From the NCBI GenBank assembly GCA_028554755.1, contig JAPTOF010000010.1:14394501-14458500 (forward strand): a stretch of DNA of 64,000 nucleotides. Direction: 5' to 3'. The notes under the pieces were generated by a model. The model had not been told where the DNA came from. It ran no database searches and saw nothing but the letters and a program-made list of their open reading frames with translations. Of the stretch, positions 45,767 through 57,603 are shown piece by piece (position 1 is the stretch's first letter; the number at the start of each line of letters is the position of its first letter). The position numbers and the translations under genes are program-made. The stretch is from Cordia subcordata. Its lineage: Eukaryota > Streptophyta > Magnoliopsida > Boraginales > Cordiaceae.

Positions 45767-46087
45767 ATTATTAAGTAAGACTCTTTGATTCCTATGTCTT
45801 TGAGAAATTCTTTATGGCTCAAGATCAAAAGATTCTAAAGGTAGTTCCAAAGAGAGACGCCTAAGCAAACACTAAAAGTCCATCTAATCTAATCGAAATA
45901 ATTAACCTAATCTAAAAAAAATTCTAACTAAATAAAAGAAAATAAAACACTAAAAATAAATAAACTAGGAAAAATAATTACACAATTTTTTTTAGATTTG
46001 TTTATTTTTTGGAATTTGTTTAAAATAATGAAAAAGAAAATAAAAACAAACACCTAAGCAAAAACTAAACCTATCTGAGAATTTTAT

Positions 46088-46112
46088 CATGCCTCCCCAG
46101 CAATGGCACCAA
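46088..46112 (-). other. Primer binding site (tRNA-Asp type), Athila-like 2
   Basis: On the minus strand TGGTGCCATTGCTGGGGA lies a few bases inside the 5' LTR. It is a mutated form of TGGCGCCGTTGCCGGGGA. Confidence 0.75.
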
Positions 46113-46117
46113 AAACT

Positions 46118-47556
46118 TGATATGCTTGACTTACGATAGCAAATTAGGTGCAAATTCTAAGCCAAGTTTTAACTCGCAAGCACGAGTGATTGCAGTGTAG
46201 TGAGCTAAATGTGAGATCGAATCCAGACGGAGGCAATTCTGAAGACTCATGGAAAGGTGCTTGTAAAGTGCCTAAGTGTTTGATAAGAATTATAACAAAA
46301 TTTATTTTAAGGAAATTAAACTAAAACTAGAATTAAACTAAAAAAATTCATTAAAAATAAAAAGCAAAATTTGAGATTTGAACTCTTCTTTAGGTCAAGT
46401 TTAAGGATCAGAGTCCTATGTGAAATTCAAGTTTTAAGCTCAACTTAAGATTTCTTATTTTGATGTGAAAATTAGACTACAAGCCTAATTGATTGAACAC
46501 CTAAAATTAATTAATCAATAAACTAGTCCTAGTTTAGAGATGCAACATTAATCGCAAGTCCTTTATCTAGTCAGAGTATAGATTTGTCCTAAAATCCTAG
46601 GGCAATTTATCAATTAACCATGTGTAGAAAGCTATGGTACAACCTATAGTTTTTAACAATAAAGCTCACACATATTTATATGATTGAACAAAAGTATTTT
46701 ATTAAACATCACTACAAACATAATGAAATAATAGAAATAAAGTAATGAAGAACATCAATTATATAAATAAATCACTTCAAAATATTCCATCCAATTTTGA
46801 AACCTTAAAAATGAGAATTATCACATAGTCATCCTACTCTAGACAGCAAATTACTTGGACATATTTAACAAAAATAGACCAAACATATGAAAGAAAGTTG
46901 GAGAAAGCTTCTCTATAAAATTGGCCTATACTCGTCTTCAATTGTTTGTAACTTGACCTTGAACCTATTGAAATTTTCCTCACTCAATTTGGACAAAGTT
47001 TGAAAGAAAAAATAATATAATAAAAACTGAACTCGCGTTGCTCGTCTGCCACTTGAGCTTCTCGTTGATGGTTTCTAATTTTTTTCTCCTCTTTGTGCTT
47101 ATGTGACTTTTATATATAAGATAGAGAAGACCTAAAGGTCTTTAGCCGAAGGGCCACATGGGTCTTAAGGCCAATTTGGCCTTCTTTTTTCCATTTTTTT
47201 TCCTTTTTCTTATTTTTCTTTGTTTCCTATTTTTACTTTGTTTGAGTTTTCAACTCTTTTTCCTTAACAAAAATGTTGTTTCCTTTTTGTTTCTTTTTCT
47301 CTTGACTTTGTCAAAGCTTTCTCTTCAATAAATCTCTATTTCCTTTTCCTTCTTAATATCTTCAAGTCTTCTTTTTCAAGACAAATTTTTCTTTCCTTTT
47401 CTTATTCCAATCTTCTTCTTTTTTCCTCCAATTTCTACAATTTCCTTTTCAATTTTCTCACACAAAAATAGAGAATTAAATTGATTAAATTTATTAAATA
47501 AATGTACAATTAATTCCAAAAGTCACTAAAATAGGCCCAAAAATATAACCACGTAA
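46118..47556 (-). repeat. 5' LTR of Athila-like element 2
   Basis: On the plus strand it starts TGATATGCTTGAC and ends ACCACGTAA, 1439 bp. It aligns along its full length with 38465-39907, including the T-rich block (47180-47410). Confidence 0.85.
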
Positions 47557-48777
47557 GGTGTTTAAGCTTTGCATTAAAACTCAACTTGCCTAGCCTTGGA
47601 AATGAGTATACAACTTGCATATATTTGAAAAATAAATATATGTATATGTATATATCTTTGTAGTAGAATCTCTTTTTGATTTGATATAAGCACTACATTT
47701 ATTACATCGAGTGTTTGGTTTGCCATGCATTTATCTGACTTGATGTTTTGAGCTTAGTAGTTGTTTTGAGAAACTCTTTTTTTGCACAAAAGTGGATTTT
47801 TACTGTGTTTTGTAAAAAGAGTCATTTTAAAAATTGCAATCGACTTTTTTTGCAAACTTTTGTGCACTAGCTGATTGAGCCAGTCAACCGGTAGCTATTG
47901 ACTAAAAGGGTGTTGAACCAGTAAACTTCATTGTATGGTCAGAGAGCTCAACTCTCTGTAAGTTGACCGGTTTGGTCAGTGAGCTTGTGTCTTCTAACAA
48001 TTGAGGTAGGGTCGACTAGTAGGTTTAGATTTGCTTTTTAAATAGTCATTGGAGATGTTACTTTTTACCATTATAAATGCTACTCTTTCTCTCCAACATT
48101 ACAACAACTTGATCTAAGCTATCTTTGCAATCATAAGCATTCAAAGCTACCTTCAAACCATTATGTTGCATTTACTCTTGCATTCAATACATTGTGGTCA
48201 AGTTAATTGAGCATATAAATTGCTTATTCACTTTGAGCAATTTAGGAAGGTACTTATACCTCTTGTACTCTTGCTCTTGAGTTATACCTCTTGTATTCTT
48301 GCTCTTGAAAATTTTGTAAACCAAATTCTTCTACTATTTTATTGGTGGTGAGTTCACTCTTTGGTAGACTAGGGTGTGTGATTATACTTATGAGAGTGAA
48401 GAGTTGAAATCCTTAAGTTTCGGGTTAACACTTGTGATCCTTGTGCTAAAGTAAGGGTTGTGATGATTGTTTTATACTTTTATAACATACTAAGCAAGAA
48501 GCAAATTCACTAGTGACATTTCCAAAATCTTAAGAGGAGACCTTAAGTAGTGGACTAGGCTCTTGGGAGTTCAAACTATTCTAAATTGCTGCATTTGATC
48601 TTCTTAACCATTAAACTCTTCATATTCAAGTGTTTACTAGTTTGTTGATTGTTGCACTTCATACTTGAATCATAGATTATTTTGTAAATCTTAAAAGAAA
48701 AAAGCTTTATTTATGTATTTTGTGCCATTAATCCAATCACCTCCCCCTTCCTTTTGCATCATTCTTTAGGCTACAAG

Positions 48778-49343
48778 AGGAATTCTTAACATCATTATGA
48801 GTTGACACAAAAAATGAATCTTGTGTAACATAATATTAATTAAAATTAATTTCACTTCAAAAATAAATACATAAAACATATAAAACAATCATCACAACAT
48901 ATGGTGTTGAAACTTCTCTCACTCTATCCATTGATGCAAGAGTATCATCGTGTTTAAGACCATACCGAAGACAACCTGATTTAAGACACTAACAAATTCA
49001 TGTAAATACAAAAAAGATAATGACAAAAAAAAATGGTTAGATTCAAAGATAATCTTTAGTAAATATAGGGAATATATCAATTATTGATCTAGTTTCACAA
49101 GAAACAAAACACATAAAATATGTGAAAATAGCTACCTAGTCCATATTATTATGAAAAATCCCGATTGCACTATTTTTTAAAAAAGAGTAAATTAGTAGAA
49201 ATAAGTAAAAATCACTACCATACTTATACAATTAAAAGTATACAAATACACATGAGAACTCAAAAACAACCAACAAAATAATCAAATATATATTAGACAA
49301 AAAAAAATGACTTAAACCACTACCTCTTAATTGCAAGAAAGGA

Positions 49344-49384
<41 letters not shown>

Positions 49385-52294
49385 TAGATAGATAGATAGA
49401 TATACCTACCTTCAGAATATGCACAAAAAATTACCAAATGACAAAAAAATTGTGTATTTACCAACAAATAATATCTTCTGTTAAGTAGCTTCCTTGAAAA
49501 AGATATCGTATAGCTGCATTAAGAAAAAAGTGGCAGTTGTGCAATAGCGATTGTTTTAGAATTAGTAGGAAGAAAGAATCAGTTAGGATAGATAGTAAGT
49601 AATTGGGGACAAAACATTAATGTGCATTGTATTTATTTTTGAAAAATGAAAAATGAAGACTAATTCCAAAACAAAACCAACTGACCATATCCCTATGCTG
49701 ATGGCGTTCAATATTTTCTTTTCCTCGTAACCTTTACATTTGGACACTATAACAACCACATATTTATTAACATCATATTACTTAATGTCCAAAATAAAAT
49801 GAGTATTATTTTCTTCAACAAAATATATATGCATCAATCTGATGCATCCATTATGGTTACTTCATATCCCTCTTTCTCTTTTCATATGATTTTGCTTACT
49901 ATATTTGTTGCTATAGTATTATAAATAGTATCGTTATTCTTGCTCCCGTTGGGATAAATCTAACCCCTTCCCTTGTTCCTGCCTATGTATATAGGATATT
50001 TAGGAAATGAACATCCTTCTCATTAGTGGGATCTAGGAAAGAATAGGAAAGGTGATTTTACTATATTTTTTTATCAGGGACGGGGCCTACCACAAGAATA
50101 TATATATATATTTTTTGGGATGATAGCCCTCAACAAAAGCTATCCTTCCAGCTAGTGAAACAAATGAAGATTCTCCACTCCTAATCCTATAATAAGCAAG
50201 TAAGCCAACTAGTAGGTTAGCTATCTACATTTTTCTTGTTCCCATGAAAGCATGAGTGAGTAGTCAATTCTCTAAGAGAGGATTTGTTCACAGCCGAGTA
50301 AAAAGCGTGGTAAGCATTTAAAGCAAACACACACACACACATACACATATATATGCTATCAATTTTTTTTGTCCTCCAAAAATAAGTTAAACTCAAATAA
50401 ATATATTATTCCTTTTCTATTGCTTTTTTTAGAGATTAAATAATTTTTTCTTATTTTATTTTTTTAAATGTTTTGCTCAATTACTATACATACCTCAAAT
50501 AATATGATTAGTATGGCAAACTTACAAAAATTCAAATTTTTTTTACAAAATAGATTTATATTTTAATCTCAAATAAATTATAAACACGCACACATGCACA
50601 CACACACATATACATTAAACTCCTATATATAGTACTCCTCTTTATTGCTTTTTTACCCATACCAAATTATTTTGTAATTTTATCTTTCAAATTTAAACAT
50701 CTTATTTAATTTTTACAGATCTATAATAGAAAAAGTGATTAGTATTAAAATTTTATTGAAAATTAAATTTTATAAAAATTTATATTTTATCTTTATATTA
50801 ACAATACAAATTAGTCATCAACAATCAATAAAAACATTAAAAGTGTGCATTTTTCTCGTGGATCACACGGGGAATCTCTATTAGGAGAAAGAGAAAAGTT
50901 TTTTACTTGAGTTTATTTGTGTTTTTTTATTTTAGTTATATTTTATTTTTCATCTTTATTAATTTCTTCTATGGTGGCATATCTTGAATGGATCAATAAA
51001 TTAAATAAATTTTTTTTTTTTTTTGGAAAACTAACAATCTTTTGAAATGGAGTTTGATGGTCAAAATAATGACTAATGAAATTCTTAATTTGTTGCCTCC
51101 AAAATAACTTACCTCTAATTAAAGATAAATTATATTTTGATAGTTGAAGACACAAAATTCATAATATGTTCATCTTTTTTTCTTTCTTTTTTTTTTCTAG
51201 TAGAAATTGTAACTCAATTTCATAATAAACCAAATTGTATCTCAAACTATGGAAATCATTATATTATTATAATAGAGTTATGAATTCAAAAAATATATTA
51301 TGTCAAACAATTTTTAATTGGTGCAATAAGGTTAATTAAGTGATTTCATATGTATTAAATTTATTATTTTTATTCATTCTCACATTTAATATCTCACAAT
51401 TTTTTTTAAAAAAAAGAATGATTGCAAATGATTAAATTTAATGTGATAATAATTTAAAATGATGAATTTTATATCAATAAAAATATTAATTTAACCTGAA
51501 CGGATACATATTGCACCCCTTAGCAAGATTGTACATTAAATCATTCTATCTAAATGGAGTTTAAGGCATGGCTTCAGTGCGTTGATTCATATTCATGTGT
51601 ATTAAGATGTTTCATACAAATTGATAATTGATTATTACATAGTGTATAGAAACACTTGTAGCGTAGAATATGTTTCACATATAAATGAATTTTATGCGAA
51701 TTTGAATTGTTAGATGAATGTTGTTATTTGGAATTGTGAAACAGTATTTAGTCAATTATGTCATTTATAAATCCAAAGTGTTTGAAACACATTAAGAATT
51801 AGAAACAATATGTTTATTTTACTTAAATGCCCTTAACTTATCATACGGGCATTAAATTTGACATATTAAGGGCCATCATCTTTATTTATTATTGTTTGTT
51901 CTATTAAATTTGTCAAAAGTTCAATCATTAGTGTTAACTATTGTTGTTCTTTACTTATAATTGGAGCTTAGCTTATGAAAGGAGGAATAAAGAAGGATAA
52001 TATTGTATTACGTTATATTTTATAGGAATATTTTGTCTTTGAAAGATTTTTTCTTCTTTTTTTTGGGTATCTTACTTTCATGAAAATTACAAATTCCATC
52101 TCTTAAACTATTATTTGAGTAAAAGTTTGAGAAAATCCAAGGTTTAGAAATCTTAGATTTTTTTTAATAAATTCCAAATCTAAAACAAAATACTACCAAA
52201 CATTGAAAATTTTAATTTATTAAAATTTTATAAATTTCATTTATACCAAACACATGGCTAAAAATGATTATTTAGCTCCAAAAGTACAATAATT
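48778..52294. other. AT-rich region without a recognised gene
   Basis: No retroelement or other protein similarity could be supported on either strand. It contains a compound microsatellite ((AT)n 49346-49382, then (GATA)n to 49403), (CA)n tracts at 50324-50342 and 50590-50612, and T-rich runs (51009-51024, 51174-51198). It probably represents host sequence flanking the gene at 52295-52843. Confidence 0.5.
49346..49403. repeat. Compound microsatellite (AT)n-(GATA)n
   Basis: About 18 AT units run straight into about five GATA units, as is common where an (AT)n tract mutates and the new unit expands. Confidence 0.95.
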
Positions 52295-52843
52295 TTAAGG
52301 ACACCAGCAACAACACTTCTCCTGAGCAAGACATGTCCCATAACATGCAGGAAAATCCTCTATGCAAAGGTTATTACATGCTTTATCATCACAATTTGGG
52401 AGTTTAAAAGAAGGAATACCACTAGGACACTTCTTATTTGAAACCAGTCTGGTTGAAGTACCTGAATTATAATGTAAAGTAAATTATAAGAACAAATAAG
52501 TATGAATCAAATATTAGACAAAATGATCTTGATTCAGCAAAGGCAGATTTATTTTTAGAGTATGTGCGTATGTGTCCTAATTTTTTTGTTAAAAATATAT
52601 ATATCATTAGTATGAAAGCCAAAATAACATTTGCTAAGGTCAAAAGATAAAGAAAAGAATATTAGTATTGTGGCCTCTTAAAAAATTGTAAAATTATAGA
52701 TCTACCCTAAATTTAGGTATTCTCTTATTTAAACCTCTTTATAAAGAAGAACACAGAAGAAAAGTAATAAAAATTGAAAAATTACCGCAATGGCCAAAGC
52801 TAGAAAGCATAAAAAGGAGTAGAATAATGTAGTAGCTCTTCAT
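52295..52843 (-). CDS. Defensin-like secreted cysteine-rich peptide (two exons)
   Basis: Exon 1 (52843-52786, 58 nt) encodes a hydrophobic signal peptide, MKSYYIILLLFMLSSFGHC. A 324-bp intron with GT (GTAATT) and AG (TTCAG) follows in phase 1. Exon 2 (52461-52295) encodes the mature peptide and ends with TAA. Total 74 residues. The mature part has ten Cys spaced C-x11-C-x4-C-x3-C-x6-C-x3-C-x5-CCC-x-C, including ACNNLC and the terminal KCCCWCP. A short signal-peptide exon, one intron and a Cys-rich exon 2 is the usual plan of plant defensin-like (DEFL/LCR) genes. A TATA box CTATAAATT lies about 70 bp upstream of the ATG (minus strand, 52912-52920). No stop or frame break. Likely apoplastic, in defence or signalling; the exact subfamily is not recognised. 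Confidence 0.75.
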
Positions 52844-52911
52844 ACTATTAGGATCTTGGAGAAGATATTTATCCTACTCTTCATCTACCTTTTGATGGTA
52901 AAACGTTTGCA

Positions 52912-52920
52912 ATTTATAGA
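52912..52920 (-). promoter_or_regulatory. TATA box of the defensin-like gene
   Basis: CTATAAATT on the minus strand, 69 bp upstream of the ATG, a normal distance for a short 5' untranslated leader in plants. Confidence 0.55.
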
Positions 52921-53689
52921 TCTTCAGCTTTAATTGTTTCATTGTTGACTTGATTATTAAATATATTTTTTAGTAAGTAAAAGTAAGTTTGATAATTAAA
53001 TCCTCAATCCAAAAAATGAAAAATGATATATTTGTATAAATGCATGAATTGGTAGGAAAAGGCGACACATTTGTCTTAATTAATACAAATATGTTGTGAA
53101 TCAATTGAGAGATTTGTTTAAATATGTAGATTATAAATCCAATTACATTTCCACCTTGATATGATGTGAGGACAAATGCTATTCTATCAAAAATATAGTG
53201 GTCTAGTAATATGTCTTTAGTTCTTACTAGTTGTAATCGACTTCCGATCTCTCTTTAATTATTTATATAATTAACTAGTATAATTTCTGCATGATGCATG
53301 GGATAAATGAGTATTTTATATTTATTATTGATGATTAATTTTTATAATTCATGTGAGAATAAAAATAAATATATTCTAATTTTAGCAAGTTTTCAACACT
53401 AGTTATATTTTCGTATGAAATTCTGCAGTAACTGAAATGAATATTTAAATTGGAAAAAGTAAAAATGTAAAACAAAGGGTCATTGGTGAAAAAAAGAAGA
53501 AGAAGAAGAAGATAAATAGTGTATCTAATTGAATTTCTTTGTTTTGGAAATTCTAATGATTTTGGATACAAAAATCATGAATGAAATAAATAGGTAAAAA
53601 GATAAATATAAATAAAGTTTTAGCAAGTTTTTAACATTATTCATATGTAATTTTTTTCTTGAGAGATTTCCAGTAATTGAAAAAAAAAA
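52921..53689. other. AT-rich flank without recognised features
   Basis: Upstream sequence of the defensin-like gene. It contains a short (GAA)n tract (53493-53512) and an A-run (53680-53691) just before copia gag sequence begins. ORFs here are AT-rich noise. Confidence 0.4.
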
Positions 53690-53701
53690 AAACCAAATGA
53701 A

Positions 53702-56170
53702 GTGAGTTGCTTCAATTGCAAAAAATTGGTACACTTTAAAGCTAAATGCCCCAAACTTATAAAGAAAGGGAAGAAAGCCATGCAAGAAGCATCGGATGAT
53801 GCAAATTCAAGTGATGGAATCGAAAGTGAAGATGGTCAAGAGCAAATAGCCATCTACATTTTCTTTGATCGTTATGACTTGGTGTGTGGAAATAAAGCAC
53901 AAATTACAACCAAGTTTTAACCCACAATTGCACAGATTGGAAATAGTATAGTGTGCATGATTGCGAGATTGTTTCCATAGGGAGGCTCCTTAGTTCGGTC
54001 TCTACATACTCGTGTGCTTAGGAGAAGCTACGTATGTGTGTTTTTATTTGTTGAGATGGAAGGGAACTCCGAAAGATGGAAAATAAACCTAAACTATGGG
54101 GGGAACAATGGGTGCCAAGCTAAGAAAAGGAAACACAACAAAGTAGGAGAGGATCTAGGGTGATTGTGTATTATAAATAGGCTTCAAGTTATGGCAATGA
54201 TTTGGGTCTATCTATGGCTTTAGCTCCTCTTTTAAGGGCCTTAACTAATTAACCTTATTATTTGCTAATTGTAGGTGCACTCTTATACTTAAGTGATGTA
54301 TATTAGAAGTATAGGATTGTCCAAGCCAATTATAGTTTTCAAGCTTAATTAACTAAGTCTTATCTTCAGGCCTCTTTAACTAATCTTATTATCCTTTAAG
54401 TCTTGATGTAATTCTATCCCTTATTAGAAAATAGCTTTGTCCTTATTGCTTAACTTTTTAAGAATTAGCTAGTTAGGTCCTCTTAGAGATATGATTGAAT
54501 GTAATCCTAGTGTTTAACTTATTACTGTGATTTAAAGCTATGATCTAAACTATCTAAGATCGATTAAACTAGCTAGAAGCCTATTAAATGGATTTAGAGC
54601 TATAAACAACTCAACCTAGCTTAAACATAAGTTAAAAACAACCAATCATACATCACGATCACAAGATGAGCATTTAAGCATAATAGAACACAAGCATCTC
54701 CATTGTGGCATTTTACCAAACACAGAGGCATTCTTGAATTACAATCCATTAAACAAGGAAATCAAAGCATGTATTCAAAGCCATAGATATATACAAATCA
54801 TTTATTCATAACGCTAACAATCAACATAGATTAAGCCTAAGTAAACATGCTATATACAAGAGTTAAGGAAGAACAAATAGAACTCCTCTAAATCTTACTC
54901 TAAATCCATACAAACTCTTCTAATACTTGTTGTAATCACCAATCTTGGCTTGGTATAGATAGGGATTGATGTGGGTAGGTGCAGGTCGATGGGGATTAGG
55001 CTAGGGTTTATTGAGGTTTAAAGAAAATAAAGTTCCTCCCCCTTAAAAATGAGCTGAAACAGGCTATTTATAGCCTTCACAATGCAACTATTGGTCGACC
55101 ATGGTTGACTAGTACTTCTACTCTCTTCCATCAGTAAAGCTCTTCTGCATGCTGTTCATACCAGTCAACCTAGCTGATCAATCGACTCTTCTCTTGAGCT
55201 TGATCAGTTCCTCTAGAATGCTTTATTCTTCATTCTTTTTCTTCTGGTCTTTATTTATTAGCTTGTTTTCTTCTTTGTTCAATCTCAAACTCTTCTAATA
55301 ATTCCCTAAAACAAGAAATATAGCACTTAGTATAGCATTTATGCATTTAAAGACATTATGTACAACTATCAACAACTATGCACAAATGAAACACTAAATG
55401 CATATAAATACACTCAAATACCCCTACAAACATATGCAAATGCTATGCTCAAACACATATAAACTAACACACATCATGATTCATTGCCAGAAGCAATGTA
55501 AGTATTAATTCTCTTAGCTCATCTAGTCCTAATAGTCCTTTAATTCCTTATGAAGATGAAATTAATGAGGAGGAATCTCATTATTTTACACTTGAGCTAC
55601 GTGACAATCTTTCAAAAATGTTTGAGGAAAAACAAAGATTTCAAAAAACAAATAAAAAATCTTAAATATGAAAATGATGTTTTTGAAACTTGAAAATGAA
55701 AGGTTGAAAGAAGAGGTTGATGTTTTTGTGGATGCTTTTGAAAAAGATTTTCTTATTGAAGATAAAATATGTTATTTAAGAAAGGAAAATGAGGTTGAAA
55801 AAGATTGTTAAAAAGTTTACAAAGGGAAAAAGACTCTTGATGTTTTACTTGGTTCTCAACAGAAGACATTTGGAAAAAAAGGAGTAGGTTTTGATCCATC
55901 ATCATCTAAAGTTTTTCACAAAAGCAAATTCATTAAAGGTTCTTCTAGTAGTAATACATCTACTTCTTATGTGAACAATGTTTCTATTAAAGTAAGCAAA
56001 CATCATTCTCATGTCATGTGCACTTATTGTGAAAAGAAAGGTCATACCTCCACTAAATGCAAAGGGATAAAGCTATATGAATTGGGAACTTTCATATCGG
56101 AATAAAAGAGGCCTTAATGGGTTGTGAAGAAAGCTAACCCCCAAGGACCCAATGAAAATTGGGGACTTAT
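53702..56170 (+). pseudogene. Copia 3 gag C-terminus (split by a solo LTR)
   Basis: A CCHC zinc knuckle CFNCKKLVHFKAKC is followed by an acidic stretch (DDANSSDGIESEDGQEQIA). A solo LTR (53866-55476) follows, then the gag tail (PLIPYEDEINEEESHYF, about 55540-55590), a charged helical part and a second knuckle, CTYCEKKGHTSTKC (about 56020-56062). Frame changes occur near 55650 and 55810. Confidence 0.75.
53866..55476 (-). repeat. Solo LTR, Athila-like, in copia 3 gag
   Basis: On the minus strand it begins TGATGTGTGTTAGTTTATATG (55476) and ends near GTCATAACGATCA. Features: TATA box CTATAAAT (55065-55072, minus), GGTCGACC at 55093 and GGTTGACT at 55103, AGCTTTAAAC-type motifs, and TCCCTATGGAAACAATCTCGC near the end. 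Flanks TTCTT and TGATT do not match well, so borders are approximate to a few bases. Confidence 0.7.
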
Positions 56171-57603
56171 ACCCAAATGATTGCTATGTTTATAAGTGAA
56201 CAAGCTTGGAACTCAATGGATATTAGATAATGGGTGTTCCAAGCACATGAAGGGAAATGCTTCATTATTTGTTGACGTAAAGAAGCAAAAGGTGATGAAG
56301 TCACATTTGGAGATACTTCAAAAGGTAAGTAATTGGAAAAGGAAGCATTGGGATCAAAGGTTCAATCACCATTAAAGATGTGCTCTGTGTAGATGGTTTG
56401 AAATTTAATCTACTTTGTATTAGTCAAATATGTGATAGTAATTTAACTGTGGTATTTAAGGCTATGGCTTGTCATAAGATGAAAGATTTCATTGATATTC
56501 TTATACCCAAATGTGTGAACAACGTGCATATATGTGGTTTCTGTGGTCTTGCATGTTAAAATGTGAAATGCTTATCCATGGTTGATGATGATATGTGGCT
56601 ATGGCATAAACGCTTAAGGCATACTAGTATGGACTTGCTTATGAATTTGAATACAAATAATCTTGTTGATTGTTTGCCTAATGTGAAATATGTGAATAAT
56701 GCTATGTGTGATGGTTGTGAACTTGGTAAACAACATAAAACAACTTTTAAACCAATCAATAAAGTTGTTACCACTAAAGCATTAAAATTTGTTCACATGG
56801 ATCAATTTGGACCTACAAGTGTTGCTAGTCTTAGAGGTGCACGTCATGTGTTTGTGCTGGTTGATAATTATACTAGATATACTTGGGTTGTTTTCTTGCA
56901 TTGAAAAGTGAAACCTTCAATGAGTTTGCAAAATTTTATAACAAAGTGCACAATAAGAATGGTCATTTATAAAGAGCATTCTTAGTGATAATAGCAAAGA
57001 ATTTGTGAATGCATCCTTTGATGAGTCGTGTGAACTATATGCCATTGAACATACTTTTTCAGCACATCGCATGCCTCAGAAAATAGGGCCATTGAGAGAA
57101 AGAACCGAAAATTATAAAAAATGGCAAGAACAATGTTGAATGAACATCGCATGCTTACATATATTTGGGCCAAAGTAGTAAATACATCATGCTACATGCT
57201 AAATTGTGTATTGATTAGACCTTTCTTTAAGAAAACTCCATATGAATTGTGGAATGAAAGAAAACCAAACATTGCTTACTTTAAGGTATTTGGATGCAAA
57301 TTCTATATACTCAATACAAAGAACGAACTTGGTAAGTTTGAATCCAAATCATATGAAAGTATCTTTGTTCGATATTCCAGTAGAATTAAGGCTTATAGAA
57401 ATTTTATCAAACAAGATCGCATTGTTGAAGAATCCATGCATGTGAAGTTTAATGAAACTAACCCATTTGGGTCAAGAAAGGAAAGTGATGATGTTGAAGG
57501 TGAATTAAAATTGATAAAAGAAGATCAAAATGCTACAAATCATCAAGGGGATCTTGAAAAGTCACAAGAAAGAATTGAAAAGGCTCTATCTCTTCAAGAG
57601 TAA
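56171..57603 (+). pseudogene. Copia 3 protease and integrase (broken)
   Basis: The protease box reads LDNGCSKHMKG (usual D-[ST]-G), so the catalytic neighbour is changed. The pre-integrase zinc region is LWHKRLRHTSMDLL ... CDGCELGKQHKT (56590-56745). The integrase core has KFVHMDQFGPT (first Asp kept, about 56790-56815), SDNSKEFVNASFDE (second Asp kept, about 56985-57025) and a degraded region for the Glu (about 57090). The open 57121-57603 segment carries ARTMLNEHRML, FFKKTPYELWNERKPNI and FKVFGCKFYILN. Stops at about 56557, 56902 and 56988. Confidence 0.85.

Larger units (their letters stand above)
38465..47556 (-). mobile_element. Ty3/gypsy Athila-like element 2 (complete LTR pair, 9.1 kb)
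   Basis: LTRs lie at 38465-39907 and 46118-47556, in copia 2 LTR sequence. Target copies are GATGT (38460-38464) and GGTGT (47557-47561), one change. The uninterrupted site ATGGATGTTTAAGC is visible at about 20502. On the minus strand: LTR, primer site, gag, protease, RT, RNase H, the first part of integrase, a long non-coding stretch, polypurine tract, LTR. The LTRs differ at roughly one base in seven to eight over the first 120 bp by eye, so this is an old insertion. All genes are broken. Confidence 0.9.
13465..48777 (+). mobile_element. Ty1/copia retrotransposon 2, 3' half, host of the nested stack
   Basis: Own segments are 13465-15757, 18926-21440, 22455-22878, 38278-38464 and 47557-48777, about 6.6 kb in all. 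They hold the RT tail and RNase H, a post-pol ORF, a duplicated 3' region, and an LTR whose wording (CTTGTACTCTTGCTCTTG; GTGGACTAGGCTCTTGGGAG) resembles LTRs of Sirevirus-like plant copia elements. The 5' half is absent: the join to Athila-like integrase at 13461-13465 marks a large deletion or illegitimate recombination. The right end at about 48777 is approximate. Confidence 0.7.
22482..48777 (+). repeat. 3' LTR of copia 2, interrupted twice (own parts 22482-22878, 38278-38464, 47557-48777)
   Basis: It follows the polypurine-like ATCATCAAAAAGTGGG and starts near TGTTTAAATTGTTG. The last segment carries the regulatory part: GGTCGACT-type modules (47885-48017), a TATA box ATTATAAATG at 48070-48079, a CTTGTACTCTTGCTCTTG repeat (about 48260-48310) and AGGAGACCTTAAGTAGTGGAC (about 48534). 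It ends in a CCAATCACCTCCCCC pyrimidine stretch near 48733-48777. Net length is about 1.8 kb. The exact ends are inferred from similarity to known copia layouts. Confidence 0.55.

Noticed and set aside
50943..51155. 70-codon minus-strand ORF in the gene-bearing island
   Set aside because: AT-rich, Lys/Phe-biased, crosses a T-run, no domain or splice context.
53861..55481. Target duplication for the solo LTR in copia 3 gag
   Set aside because: Flanks TTCTT and TGATT match at only three of five bases, so I do not claim one.
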